Below are positions 1 through 6,862 of a stretch of DNA of 60,460 nt, piece after piece. Position 1 is the stretch's first letter; each line of letters starts with the position of its first letter. The stretch is taken from positions 1-60,460 of the forward strand of contig CAKSAJ010000016.1 in the NCBI GenBank assembly GCA_934435195.1, read 5' to 3'. This DNA is from an uncultured Schaedlerella sp. (lineage in GTDB: Bacteria; Bacillota; Clostridia; Lachnospirales; Lachnospiraceae). The position numbers were made by a program, and so were the translations under genes. Under the pieces are notes generated by a model that ran no database searches, was not told the DNA's origin, and worked only from the letters and a program-made list of their open reading frames with translations.

Positions 1-370
1 GTCTACAACTTGGAAAGCTATCTTAAAAAGTGACCTAATTGTCTGTTTGGTGTGTCCACACTATAGGGTCCATTATATCTGCGACTTGCTTTTCTTCGAA
101 CTTGCAGATGCTTTTCAGCCTGCCTGACATGTAAATTGCATCTACATCTTACTTTTTCTGGGATTTAAAGATACTTCCTTCGCAAATTTTGCATCTACAT
201 CACACATTTTCGATAACTTGAGGATGCTCCTCCTTGAAATTATGCATCTTTAACTTGCTCTTTCTATGCTTTGCAGATACTTCCCATCCTAATTTTGCAT
301 CTTCAATCCCCCCAAAATCCACTATCGCAGATACCACCACTTAATATCCCTTAAGTTCTATTTAGTTCAC
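1..370. repeat. Array of small degenerate hairpins, partial copy C of the composite element
   Basis: No gene is seen here. The stretch holds degenerate repeats of about 55-60 bp in which a GCATCT or TATCTGCA half is followed 20-25 nt later by its complement (TTGCAGATAC, GATGC), so each unit can fold as a small stem-loop. The loops share a CTTGCTCTTTCTATG-like sequence. Closely related arrays occur at 3300-3605 and 44510-44950. An ATTTAGTTCAC end motif lies at 360-370. The window edge cuts the array. Confidence 0.65.
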
Positions 371-380
371 GACAGTCTCT

Positions 381-466
381 AAGAAAGAAAAGACTATACT
401 CTCCTGCTCAGCTTCGTCGGGCAAGCCCGACTCCAATTCGCTGGATTGCATAGTCTTTTCTTTCTT
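381..466. repeat. Hairpin H3 with 17-bp perfect stem
   Basis: Positions 381-397 are exactly complementary to 450-466. The enclosed 52 nt contain a GTCGGGCAAGCCCGAC inner stem. It lies in non-coding DNA next to an ATTTAGTTCAC motif like the ends of the larger elements. It is not followed by a T-run, so a simple terminator is unlikely. I do not recognise the family. Confidence 0.6.
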
Positions 467-540
467 GGAGGTGTACCGTGATTGAGATAGGTAAATCTAT
501 CTTGCTCATCTATCGGTTTCTATTACGATACACCACAAAG

Positions 541-832
541 TTCTGCTCTTTAATTCATCAAGCATGCGATAACGTACTGAGAAAAAATATTGGATATGAA
601 TTTCTGTGAATACAAAGGAAGCGATTGGAAATACTAAAAGGCCAGAATTTTACGTTAGAGCTTAGAAACTTGCTGTTTGAGGGCACAGCCCGAGTTGCTG
701 GTTTCTAAGCTCTGTTTTTAGTAATAATTCTGACCTTTATGTATTTCCCGCTGACGGAGTCTGAATAGAAATTCATATCCAATATTTTTCTCAGAGACGC
801 TTATCCAACTTAGTGAACTAACCCGCAATCCT
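541..832 (-). repeat. Giant hairpin element H1, copy C (inverted)
   Basis: A hairpin of about 218 nt spans 577-794. Its outer arms pair over 28 bp with one bulged A; the inner arms pair after an internal loop; the tip carries a GGGC/GCCC stem. On the left is the boundary motif GCGATAACGTAC (near 567); on the right TTAGTGAACTAA (821-832) overlaps the stop codon of the anti-sigma gene. Its reverse complement is almost identical to 2966-3245, so the two copies are inverted around the sigma/anti-sigma operon. Confidence 0.8.
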
Positions 833-2338
833 CACATATGGACTTGCAATTGTATTTCCCTGCGAATCAACTCCTCCTGTCCCACTAAAGAACCACAAGT
901 ACATCTGATCCACCTGATCTTCATCTACTACATAGATCAATGTATAATCCAGTTCTTCTCCTGCTGCAAGCGGGTGCCACAGAGCATGTTTTAAGCGCTG
1001 ATTTCCATCTGTATAGTACATCTTATCAAAGTAAACCGGAAAACTGCTGCCATCTGATGACATCCATTGTAATGAATAATTCTCGTTCACTGATACATAA
1101 GAACCATCCGCTTTTACTATTGTACCATCTTCCATAGAAGCTAATGTTGTCAAATCCGGTGCGATAGGTACTCCATCTTCTTTGTTCCATTCACTTTGTG
1201 TATTTCCGCAATTTTTTGCTTTCATACGAACGATTACATACTTCGAATTTGCTTTTTCTATTCCTTCAATTTCACCATTTTCATTCAAGACACCTCTGTC
1301 ATGCGATTTTAATGTTCCATCTTCATCCATCCATGGCGCCATTTCATTTTCGTAATCGATGAAATTTTCTTTTGGATATTCATCTAACGAAATGCTATCT
1401 GCCACCTCTACCGAATTTACAACAAAGCGAATATCCTCTACCTCGTTTTTTAATGCTTCATCTTCTAGCATTGGATTTGTTATTTCATCGCCAATCTCAT
1501 AAATATTTTCTGCTGCAATTTTCTTTAGACCTGCGCTTTCTTTTTCCCATTGTTCCTGCTCTGCCTTCGCTTCTCTGATTTCTTCCTCTGTTGCATATGG
1601 AACCACTTCGTCAAGCACTGTCACTTTTAAACCTTCTGCAACCTTCAATATCTCTTCATATGGCAAATCACTTCTGCTCCATATCTGAATCGCATACCCT
1701 TCATTTTCATCATACAGATAAATATTTTTAACTGTATTATCACTATCAATATAAAAATCGTCACTGACATATACATCGACCTGTTGTTCTCCCAGGTTCA
1801 TAACCTTCTGCTGCTGGCTTCTTTTATAATTCATAAATTCTTCTGTCTGTCCCATTCGTTCGATATAATCCAGCTCTGATGCATTCATCGGAATAATACT
1901 GATTCCACCACCAGTTTTATCATTATGCCATTTTCCATAATTCGCAGTATTTTCAGCTCCACATTCATAACCTTCCGGCATATATGTTGGCTCTACGGAA
2001 ATTGCATGTGCTTCTTTTGTACGGTCTACCTGAAATATATATTGAATGGAATCACCTTTCTCTGATTTCAATACGGCCATATACTTATTAGCTGCAAATC
2101 CAACAACACTAAGACCGGCTGTTACTGCAATCGCTGCCACTGCAATTTTCCAAGTATGATATTTACTTGTGGATTTCTTATTATGATGAATTCCAAGACA
2201 TTCATACGTATCCTTGATACGCTGATTTACATATTCCGGAGTTTCTATATCTTCTGATAAAATCTTTTTAATTTCTTGATCTGAATATTCTCTTTTCACA
2301 CTATTTTCGTTTTTATTATTCATAAAATCCTTAGACAT
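818..2338 (-). CDS. Membrane anti-sigma factor (DUF4179/DUF4367-like)
   Basis: A 506-residue protein. An N-terminal cytosolic part (1-62) is followed by one membrane helix (about 66-84). An extracellular region of about 100-240 contains a PTYMPEGYE motif of the kind seen in DUF4367 domains, and a second extracellular domain runs from about 285 to 506. A single-helix protein encoded directly after an ECF sigma gene (4 nt gap) is the standard cognate anti-sigma arrangement; holding the sigma factor at the membrane is inferred from that. The start is supported by GGAGATGAGCGT before ATG. The stop codon sits inside the end motif of hairpin element H1 copy C. The signal sensed is unknown. Confidence 0.75.
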   Translation of the reverse strand: MSKDFMNNKNENSVKREYSDQEIKKILSEDIETPEYVNQRIKDTYECLGIHHNKKSTSKYHTWKIAVAAIAVTAGLSVVGFAANKYMAVLKSEKGDSIQYIFQVDRTKEAHAISVEPTYMPEGYECGAENTANYGKWHNDKTGGGISIIPMNASELDYIERMGQTEEFMNYKRSQQQKVMNLGEQQVDVYVSDDFYIDSDNTVKNIYLYDENEGYAIQIWSRSDLPYEEILKVAEGLKVTVLDEVVPYATEEEIREAKAEQEQWEKESAGLKKIAAENIYEIGDEITNPMLEDEALKNEVEDIRFVVNSVEVADSISLDEYPKENFIDYENEMAPWMDEDGTLKSHDRGVLNENGEIEGIEKANSKYVIVRMKAKNCGNTQSEWNKEDGVPIAPDLTTLASMEDGTIVKADGSYVSVNENYSLQWMSSDGSSFPVYFDKMYYTDGNQRLKHALWHPLAAGEELDYTLIYVVDEDQVDQMYLWFFSGTGGVDSQGNTIASPYVRIAG

Positions 2339-2342
2339 ACGC

Positions 2343-2858
2343 TCATCTCCTTCCTTGCGCCAGTTCCATTGTATACATTTTCTTCACTTCTTTTCTTCCT
2401 CTGGATAACCTTGTTTTTACTGTATTTTCTTCCATCTCAAGTAGTTGTGCAATTTCCCTGACTTTAAATCCTTCTGCATAATACAGAATTAAAACCGTCC
2501 GATATTTTTCATCCAATTGATTCATCAATTCTTCGAATTCATATCTTGCTGTACTCATCCCTGCGTCTCCCTGCTCTGAAATCACATCATATGAACATTC
2601 TCGTTTTCCTTTTCGTAAAATGTCATTACACTTATTTATCAAAATCCGTATCAGCCAGGTTTTAAAATATTTTCTTTCTTTTAAACAGTCTATTTTTTCG
2701 TAGCATACAATAATGGTATCCTGTATCGCATCTGCGATATCCGCTTCGGAATCAAGATAACTTCTTGCTACTTTATATAAATCTCCCTTTACCATTTCAA
2801 TCAATTGCACAAATGCCTGGTCATCCTTCTTTTGTGCGCGTTTCACAAGATATTCCAC
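2343..2858 (-). CDS. ECF RNA polymerase sigma factor
   Basis: A 171-residue sigma-70 family factor with region 2 (DAIQDTIIVCYEKIDCLK, then KTWLIRILINKC) and region 4 (YRTVLILYYAEGFKVREIAQLLEM, a helix-turn-helix followed by VKTRLSRGR). There is no region 3, which defines the ECF group. The GTG at 2858 is chosen as start because GGAGGGAGCA lies just upstream; an in-frame TTG 18 nt further up would overlap that site. It forms a two-gene operon with the anti-sigma gene. A candidate self-recognised promoter lies at 2920-2946. Confidence 0.88.
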   Translation of the reverse strand: MEYLVKRAQKKDDQAFVQLIEMVKGDLYKVARSYLDSEADIADAIQDTIIVCYEKIDCLKERKYFKTWLIRILINKCNDILRKGKRECSYDVISEQGDAGMSTARYEFEELMNQLDEKYRTVLILYYAEGFKVREIAQLLEMEENTVKTRLSRGRKEVKKMYTMELAQGRR

Positions 2859-2889
2859 ACTGCTCCCTCCTTTCAATTATTTGTAAATT

Positions 2890-2903
2890 GAAAATCGATT
2901 TTC
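2890..2903. promoter_or_regulatory. 14-bp perfect palindrome in sigma leader
   Basis: GAAAATCGATTTTC is a perfect palindrome between the candidate ECF promoter and the sigma gene start. It could be an operator or an incidental structure. No partner copy was seen. Confidence 0.25.
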
Positions 2904-2919
2904 CCTTTTTCACCTATTA

Positions 2920-2946
2920 GACGTTTCGGTGTCTCATTTCGTTTCA
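2920..2946 (-). promoter_or_regulatory. Candidate ECF (SigW/SigM-like) promoter of the sigma operon
   Basis: On the minus strand TGAAAC (2946-2941) is followed after 17 nt by CGTC (2923-2920). ECF factors related to Bacillus SigW, SigM and SigX use AAC-type -35 and CGT-type -10 elements with 16-17 nt spacing. Position 60 nt upstream of the sigma start fits autoregulation. Confidence 0.5.
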
Positions 2947-2997
2947 TTATTTCTGCGGAATTTCTATTTAGTTCACTAAGTTGGATAAGCATCCCTT

Positions 2998-3208
2998 AAA
3001 AAAATATTTGATATGAATTTCTGTTCAGACTCCGTCAGCGGGAAATACATAAAGGTCAGAATTATTACTAAAAACAGAGCTTAGAAACCAGCAACTCGGG
3101 CTGTGCCCTCAAACAGCAAGTTTCTAAGCTCTAACGTAAAATTCTGGCCTTTTACTATTTCCAATCGCTTCCTTTGTATTCGCAGAAATTCATATCAAAT
3201 ATTTTTTC
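2998..3208 (+). repeat. Giant hairpin H1, copy A
   Basis: An imperfect palindrome of about 210 nt. The outer arms (3000-3022 and 3183-3206) pair almost completely. A mismatched internal loop separates them from inner arms ending in GAGCTTAGAAAC/GTTTCTAAGCTC, and the tip has a GGGC/GCCC stem. It is near-identical to 541-832 read in reverse and to 44204-44408. Confidence 0.8.
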
Positions 3209-3642
3209 TCAGTACGTTATCGCAAATCTAATGAATTAAAAAGCAGAGCTTTACTGAACAGGCGCTGGTATCTCATGTATCTACACATCTCGCTTATTCA
3301 ATGTTGTAGATATCTTTGTGGTAATCGTTGTATCTGCAAGGCTTGATATTCGCTGTTACAGATGTTCTTTTCTTGACCAATGTATCTGCAACTTGCTTTT
3401 CTTTGAGCTTGCAGATACTTTTAAGCCTGCCTGTCATGTACAATTGCATCTGCATCACACATTTTCGATAACTTGAGGATGCTTCTCATTGAAATTATCC
3501 ATCCTCAACTTGCTCTTTCTATAACTTGCAGATACTCCCCGCAAAAATTTTGCATCTTCAATACACAAAAATTCACTATCGCAGATATCGTCACTCAATA
3601 TCCTTTAAGTTCACTCACTTCACGGACTGAGCCAATACATTA

Positions 3643-3864
3643 CTTACAAAAAATTGATATAAGAAATTCAAGCGAATATGAAATGGGCGTTGGTGACACA
3701 TAAGAGCGTAAATTTTTGCGTTAATGAATTTGAACGAACGTGTTTGAAGCTGCATAGCAGCAAGTTTGAGTTCAAATTCATTTGCTTTTAGTCAAAATTT
3801 ACGCTCTTATGTGTCTCCCGCTCATTGAATCTGAGCAAGAATTCTTATATCAATTTTTTGTAAG
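3643..3864 (+). repeat. Giant hairpin H2, copy A
   Basis: Positions 3643-3665 are a perfect 23-bp complement of 3842-3864. Further pairing continues inward (AGAGCGTAAATTTT with AAAATTTACGCTCT) to a GCTGCATAGCAGC tip. A second copy is at 45016-45230. H1 and H2 differ in sequence but share the same build and the same flanking end motifs. Confidence 0.8.
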
Positions 3865-3891
3865 AAACGTATTGCCATTTAGTGAACTAAA

Positions 3892-4662
3892 TTACATCTT
3901 CCCAATCATATCTACTATCGAATATCCATACTTCTCCGCAGTTGCCCATCCGGTTCCTGCAGGATTTTCTTTTTGCCCCAGCCATTCTACATATGGGGCA
4001 CATCCTTTTAAAACATATTCATACCTCTCATCCACACATTCCTGATTCAATGGTTCTGTCGTAGCATATGCTTTCAAATGCTGAACCTGTGCACGGATTC
4101 CAGTTCTCACGTCGGGATAGGAATTCCCCGGAACGCCGCCTCCGGTTGTTCCTAGTCCTGCAAAATTAAACTGATTCACAGAAACATCTCCGCCAAACTG
4201 AAGCCATCCTGTTTCTTTCATTGTCTGTACAAATGCAACCTCCGGGCGAATCCCTTCTGCTGCCGCTTCTTCATAATACATCGTTGCAAATGTCTCGATA
4301 GAATCAGCACCGCCTTCTCCTAATTCTTCTGACGGATAGGATACCCCTGCTGATTTAAAGTAGGAAACCAACTGATCTGCCGTCACAGGACTTATTCCCA
4401 TAATCGGATATTGACCTTCCGCTATTGTTTCCTGAACATCATTTTCAGACACACTTTCTGTTTTATTATTTGCATTTTGCTGCTTATCTTTTGCCTTTTT
4501 GTTTTCCTCTTCTGCCTGCCGAATGATTTCTTTTTCTTTTTCAAGCACTTTATTCTGATGTTGTTTCCAACCTCCGATTCCTGCCATTGTGATAATCAAT
4601 ATGACTGCAAGTCCGATTTCCAGATATCTGGGTGTCTTTAATTTATTCCACTCTAAATGCAT
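3892..4662 (-). CDS. Membrane-anchored glucosaminidase-domain wall hydrolase
   Basis: About 256 residues. It has one N-terminal membrane helix (about 15-32), a charged coiled linker (about 40-75, rich in E, K and Q) and a C-terminal domain from about 90 with FVQTMKETGWLQFGG, VNQFNFAGLGTTG and YPDVRTGIRAQVQHLKAY. These match the glucosaminidase family (PF01832), in which the Glu of the MKETG motif is catalytic. It probably cuts peptidoglycan outside the membrane. The start at 4662 is preferred over 4674 because GATGAGG lies 6 nt before it. Its promoter region (4697-4754) is shared with the agr two-component operon, which suggests quorum control. The stop codon touches the end of composite element A. 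Confidence 0.75.
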   Translation of the reverse strand: MHLEWNKLKTPRYLEIGLAVILIITMAGIGGWKQHQNKVLEKEKEIIRQAEEENKKAKDKQQNANNKTESVSENDVQETIAEGQYPIMGISPVTADQLVSYFKSAGVSYPSEELGEGGADSIETFATMYYEEAAAEGIRPEVAFVQTMKETGWLQFGGDVSVNQFNFAGLGTTGGGVPGNSYPDVRTGIRAQVQHLKAYATTEPLNQECVDERYEYVLKGCAPYVEWLGQKENPAGTGWATAEKYGYSIVDMIGKM

Positions 4663-4696
4663 ATCCAACCTCATCTCAATTCTTTAGAACTTACTT

Positions 4697-4754
4697 TTCT
4701 ATTTCACACTATGATAGTTTACCATAAGTTATTACTTTTTGACAGACAAGGCAA
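4697..4754 (-). promoter_or_regulatory. Shared promoter block, copy 1 (wall hydrolase)
   Basis: A 40-bp core (4715-4754) recurs at 8948-8987 with one clear mismatch, and weaker similarity extends downstream. Read on the minus strand it contains GTCAAA, 16 nt, then TAAACT preceded by TGG, a plausible extended -10 promoter, and GTAATAAC. It lies 35-90 nt upstream of the wall hydrolase start. Confidence 0.6.
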
Positions 4755-5003
4755 TGCAATCAACAGGTTAATCGCATAAAAAGAAGTTGTGTGATTGTGC
4801 AAGTATAAACCTATTTATAAAGCACATAATTATAATTAATAAAAATACTATTGCTACTCTACAGTCATTATCCATTATAACATCAATCCCTCTGATTCCT
4901 AATATGGTAAAGGTATTTACATCAGTTTTCATTCCTATTGATAGCATGCACACTTCTGCTTATTCCATTCTCCCCAGCATAGCTGGGGGATTAGACTCTT
5001 CAT
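4755..5003. other. Intergenic stretch without a supported gene
   Basis: Only a stem-loop (CCCCAGC/GCTGGGG, 4972-4988) is evident, just downstream of the last gene of the agrDB operon. It lacks a T-run, so it is at most a weak terminator or an mRNA 3' end structure. Short hydrophobic reading frames on both strands have no convincing ribosome site. Confidence 0.4.
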
Positions 5004-5159
5004 TTATTCTTTTGAATTTCTATTATTTTTTCTTATTTCTTTCAATTCTTTTTCAGCTTCTAGGATTCCATTTTTAACCGCCTGTTTTATAAGCAGGTAC
5101 ACACCTGGTATTACGAACACTATAAGAAATAGAATAAGTACTATTGTCATCGTATCCAT
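5004..5159 (-). CDS. Small single-helix membrane peptide (51 aa)
   Basis: A 51-residue frame with start ATG at 5159, GAGGGAGA upstream and TAA at 5004. It has one N-terminal membrane helix (about 5-24, ending IPGVYLLIK) and a charged tail rich in K, E and N. It lies 20 nt after the secreted-protein gene, at the end of the agrD-agrB operon. Small proteins of this build are common in Lachnospiraceae, but I cannot assign a function. Confidence 0.6.
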   Translation of the reverse strand: MDTMTIVLILFLIVFVIPGVYLLIKQAVKNGILEAEKELKEIRKNNRNSKE

Positions 5160-5179
5160 TTTTCTTCTCCCTCATATTC

Positions 5180-5965
5180 TCAATGATATGTATATGAAAA
5201 TGTTTGTTGGTCGTATTTACCACCTGTAATTGTTACTCCTGGTCCATCTGGTCCAATTGTAATTCCAGCTCCTACCAGTTGATGTGCATATGTAAAATAC
5301 ATTTTAGCCGCTAATTTTGTTGCTGATGTATAATATGTACGTGGTCGTAAAAGTATTTGTGCTCCACCATAATTATTGGAAATTGCTCCATGTGGTACTG
5401 CCGTATTCAAATACCATCCCAAGCCACCTGCCTGTCCTGTTGCTGGTCTACTTATTTGTTCAATAGTGATCATCTGTCCCCCCGCAAGTGTATAATTTGA
5501 CATTGCATAAAACCCATCGTCATAAAAAAGAGCATCATTCCATGTAAACGTAAAAGCATCCGTAAAATGCATAAGCGGACTTTCCAGCCACTTATATCCT
5601 AATGTCACATCAATTCCTATAACTTTCCCATCCCTCTCCATATCATAAGTTCCTATACTTAACTGCAATTTCGATGTTGAAATATTATTTCTTTCCATTT
5701 GATCACTATTTTTGTTTTCGATTTCCACAATAGTTGTTTCGATTCCTGAAAATTTTACATCTTTTCCTTGTAATGTATAATACAATTCATCAATTTGTGC
5801 TTGATTATAAATTGCTATTGCCTCTTCTGTTGTTCCAATACTTTTTAAATAATCTATTTTTTCCGCTTCTGTTATACGATCTTCTGCATTAACTATGTTG
5901 ACCGCTAACCCTGCTATCATTATTCCCATACAAACTAACATCATTACTCTTATTTTCTTTATCAT
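5180..5965 (-). CDS. Secreted protein of unknown function coupled to agrB
   Basis: About 261 residues from the ATG at 5965, which overlaps the agrB stop as ATGA and follows GGGAGGAAAAAGG. A signal peptide covers about 1-27 (hydrophobic core VMMLVCMGIMIAGLAV, likely cut after VNA). The mature part begins with a short helical segment (EAEKIDYLKSIGTTEEAIAIY), then is rich in Tyr, Thr and Gly with a beta-strand look, ending in a Gly-rich segment and YTYH. No cysteines are seen in the mature part. No family is recognised. Translational coupling to agrB suggests a role in or under peptide signalling. Confidence 0.7.
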   Translation of the reverse strand: MIKKIRVMMLVCMGIMIAGLAVNIVNAEDRITEAEKIDYLKSIGTTEEAIAIYNQAQIDELYYTLQGKDVKFSGIETTIVEIENKNSDQMERNNISTSKLQLSIGTYDMERDGKVIGIDVTLGYKWLESPLMHFTDAFTFTWNDALFYDDGFYAMSNYTLAGGQMITIEQISRPATGQAGGLGWYLNTAVPHGAISNNYGGAQILLRPRTYYTSATKLAAKMYFTYAHQLVGAGITIGPDGPGVTITGGKYDQQTFSYTYH

Positions 5966-6549
5966 CCTTTTTCCTCCCGTTTTCCAAATTTTTGCATAAT
6001 CGTCCCTATATACTGTGAAAACATAACAACTACTACTGTTATCGCAATTACCGATAGTATATTTTTTAATCCTACTGACATACAAATAATTGAAATTGCT
6101 ATGATCACGCTTAATATCAATATTGTACATTTCTTACAATGACATTTTTCTTTTTTATTTAATTTTCTGTTTTTATTATCTACTGGTGATATTCCTATAA
6201 TTAAAATCGAACATATAAGAATAAGACTCAAAGAACAAATATTCGACATTTTACTTACATTGCAAAATACTAAAATTGCGGTTTGTACTATAATCGAACA
6301 AACAAAGCAACTTATATAATTAGGTAAATGTACTCCTCCTGCATATGATCTTAATATCATAAAAACAATTGTCGAAACAATAAATTCTGGTATCATCCCC
6401 AAATATACCGCAATAATTGTAGATACAATTAAACAGCATCCCATCTCCAATAATATTTGAAAACTATACTCATATGCTTTTGTTAATTCTCTTTGTACAC
6501 CCCCTTCTCTAATTACATATTGTGTCAATCTGCTAATAAGCCCCATCAT
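5962..6549 (-). CDS. agrB: AgrB-like peptide-processing membrane protease
   Basis: A 195-residue membrane protein of the accessory gene regulator B family. After the N-terminal region it has the SYAGGVHLPNYISCFVCS segment, containing the His and Cys that act as the AgrB cysteine-protease pair. Hydrophobic segments follow across about 30-190. AgrB cuts AgrD and forms the thiolactone ring. The start codon overlaps the agrD stop (ATGA), so the two are translated together. Confidence 0.9.
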   Translation of the reverse strand: MMGLISRLTQYVIREGGVQRELTKAYEYSFQILLEMGCCLIVSTIIAVYLGMIPEFIVSTIVFMILRSYAGGVHLPNYISCFVCSIIVQTAILVFCNVSKMSNICSLSLILICSILIIGISPVDNKNRKLNKKEKCHCKKCTILILSVIIAISIICMSVGLKNILSVIAITVVVVMFSQYIGTIMQKFGKREEKG

Positions 6550-6701
6550 TTATTTCGTTTCATCTCCCTTAAAATCATAGGAATTTCTGGTTGGTGGTAT
6601 ATATAGAAACATGCACTATCCACCGACATTTTTCCTATTTCCAAGACCACCTTTGCCAGCAATTTTGCCGATTTGACTTTCATCGCTTTGTAATTTTTCA
6701 T
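6546..6701 (-). CDS. agrD: AgrD-like cyclic autoinducer peptide precursor (51 aa)
   Basis: A 51-residue frame, start ATG 6701 with GGAGGAACGTT upstream. It has an amphipathic N-terminal leader (AKLLAKVVLEIGKMSVDS), then ACFYIYHQPEIP and a charged tail. The arrangement Cys, four residues, then a two-residue spacer and PEIP matches Staphylococcus AgrD (Cys, four residues, then DEPEVP). The predicted signal is a thiolactone whose ring is C-F-Y-I-Y, with an unknown number of tail residues before Cys31. It lies directly upstream of agrB. Confidence 0.88.
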   Translation of the reverse strand: MKNYKAMKVKSAKLLAKVVLEIGKMSVDSACFYIYHQPEIPMILREMKRNK

Positions 6702-6763
6702 AACGTTCCTCCATTTTTCTTTTTTGTTATCCTAACACAAATCGTCTCCAAAATTATTGTTAC

Positions 6764-6792
6764 GTAATAAATATCCTTATTCATGTAATAAA
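6764..6792 (-). promoter_or_regulatory. 21-bp-spaced direct repeat upstream of agrD (candidate LytTR box)
   Basis: GTAATAAA on the plus strand occurs at 6764-6771 and again at 6785-6792, exactly 21 bp apart (two helical turns). LytTR-domain regulators such as AgrA and ComE bind 9-bp direct repeats with about this period. The site is 63-91 nt upstream of agrD, and a LytTR regulator is encoded at 8139-8867. Confidence 0.5.
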
Positions 6793-6845
6793 AAAGGCAT
6801 AAAAGTATAGACCCTTCGCTTTCCTTTTATGCTCCTCTTTTTTAC
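6790..6845 (-). terminator. Terminator after the sensor kinase gene
   Basis: AGGCATAAAAG (6795-6805) pairs with CTTTTATGCTCCT (6824-6836) and T-runs flank the stem in both directions. It separates the regulator-kinase operon from agrDB. Confidence 0.65.
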
Positions 6846-6862
6846 TTTATACAAACTCTATT

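Larger units (their letters stand above)
2966..3892. repeat. Composite non-coding element, copy A (H1 - hairpin array - H2)
   Basis: This 927-bp stretch between the sigma gene and the wall hydrolase has no supportable gene. It is bounded by perfect 14-bp inverted ends: ATTTAGTTCACTAA at 2966-2979 and its complement at 3879-3892. Inside are hairpin H1 (2998-3208), the motif CGTTATCGC and a conserved flank (3212-3255), small hairpins (3300-3605) including a perfect 10-bp stem at 3382-3391/3409-3418, and hairpin H2 (3643-3864). The same order recurs at 44169-45261. Confidence 0.8.

Noticed and set aside
1..370. Repeats with regular spacing resembling a CRISPR array
   Set aside because: Units are degenerate, each is internally palindromic, spacers are not unique sequences of fixed length, and no cas genes are present.
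4768..5077. Open frames of 61 aa (minus) and 96 aa (plus) near the agr operon end
   Set aside because: No convincing ribosome site, and the plus frame is antisense to the better-supported 51-residue membrane peptide.
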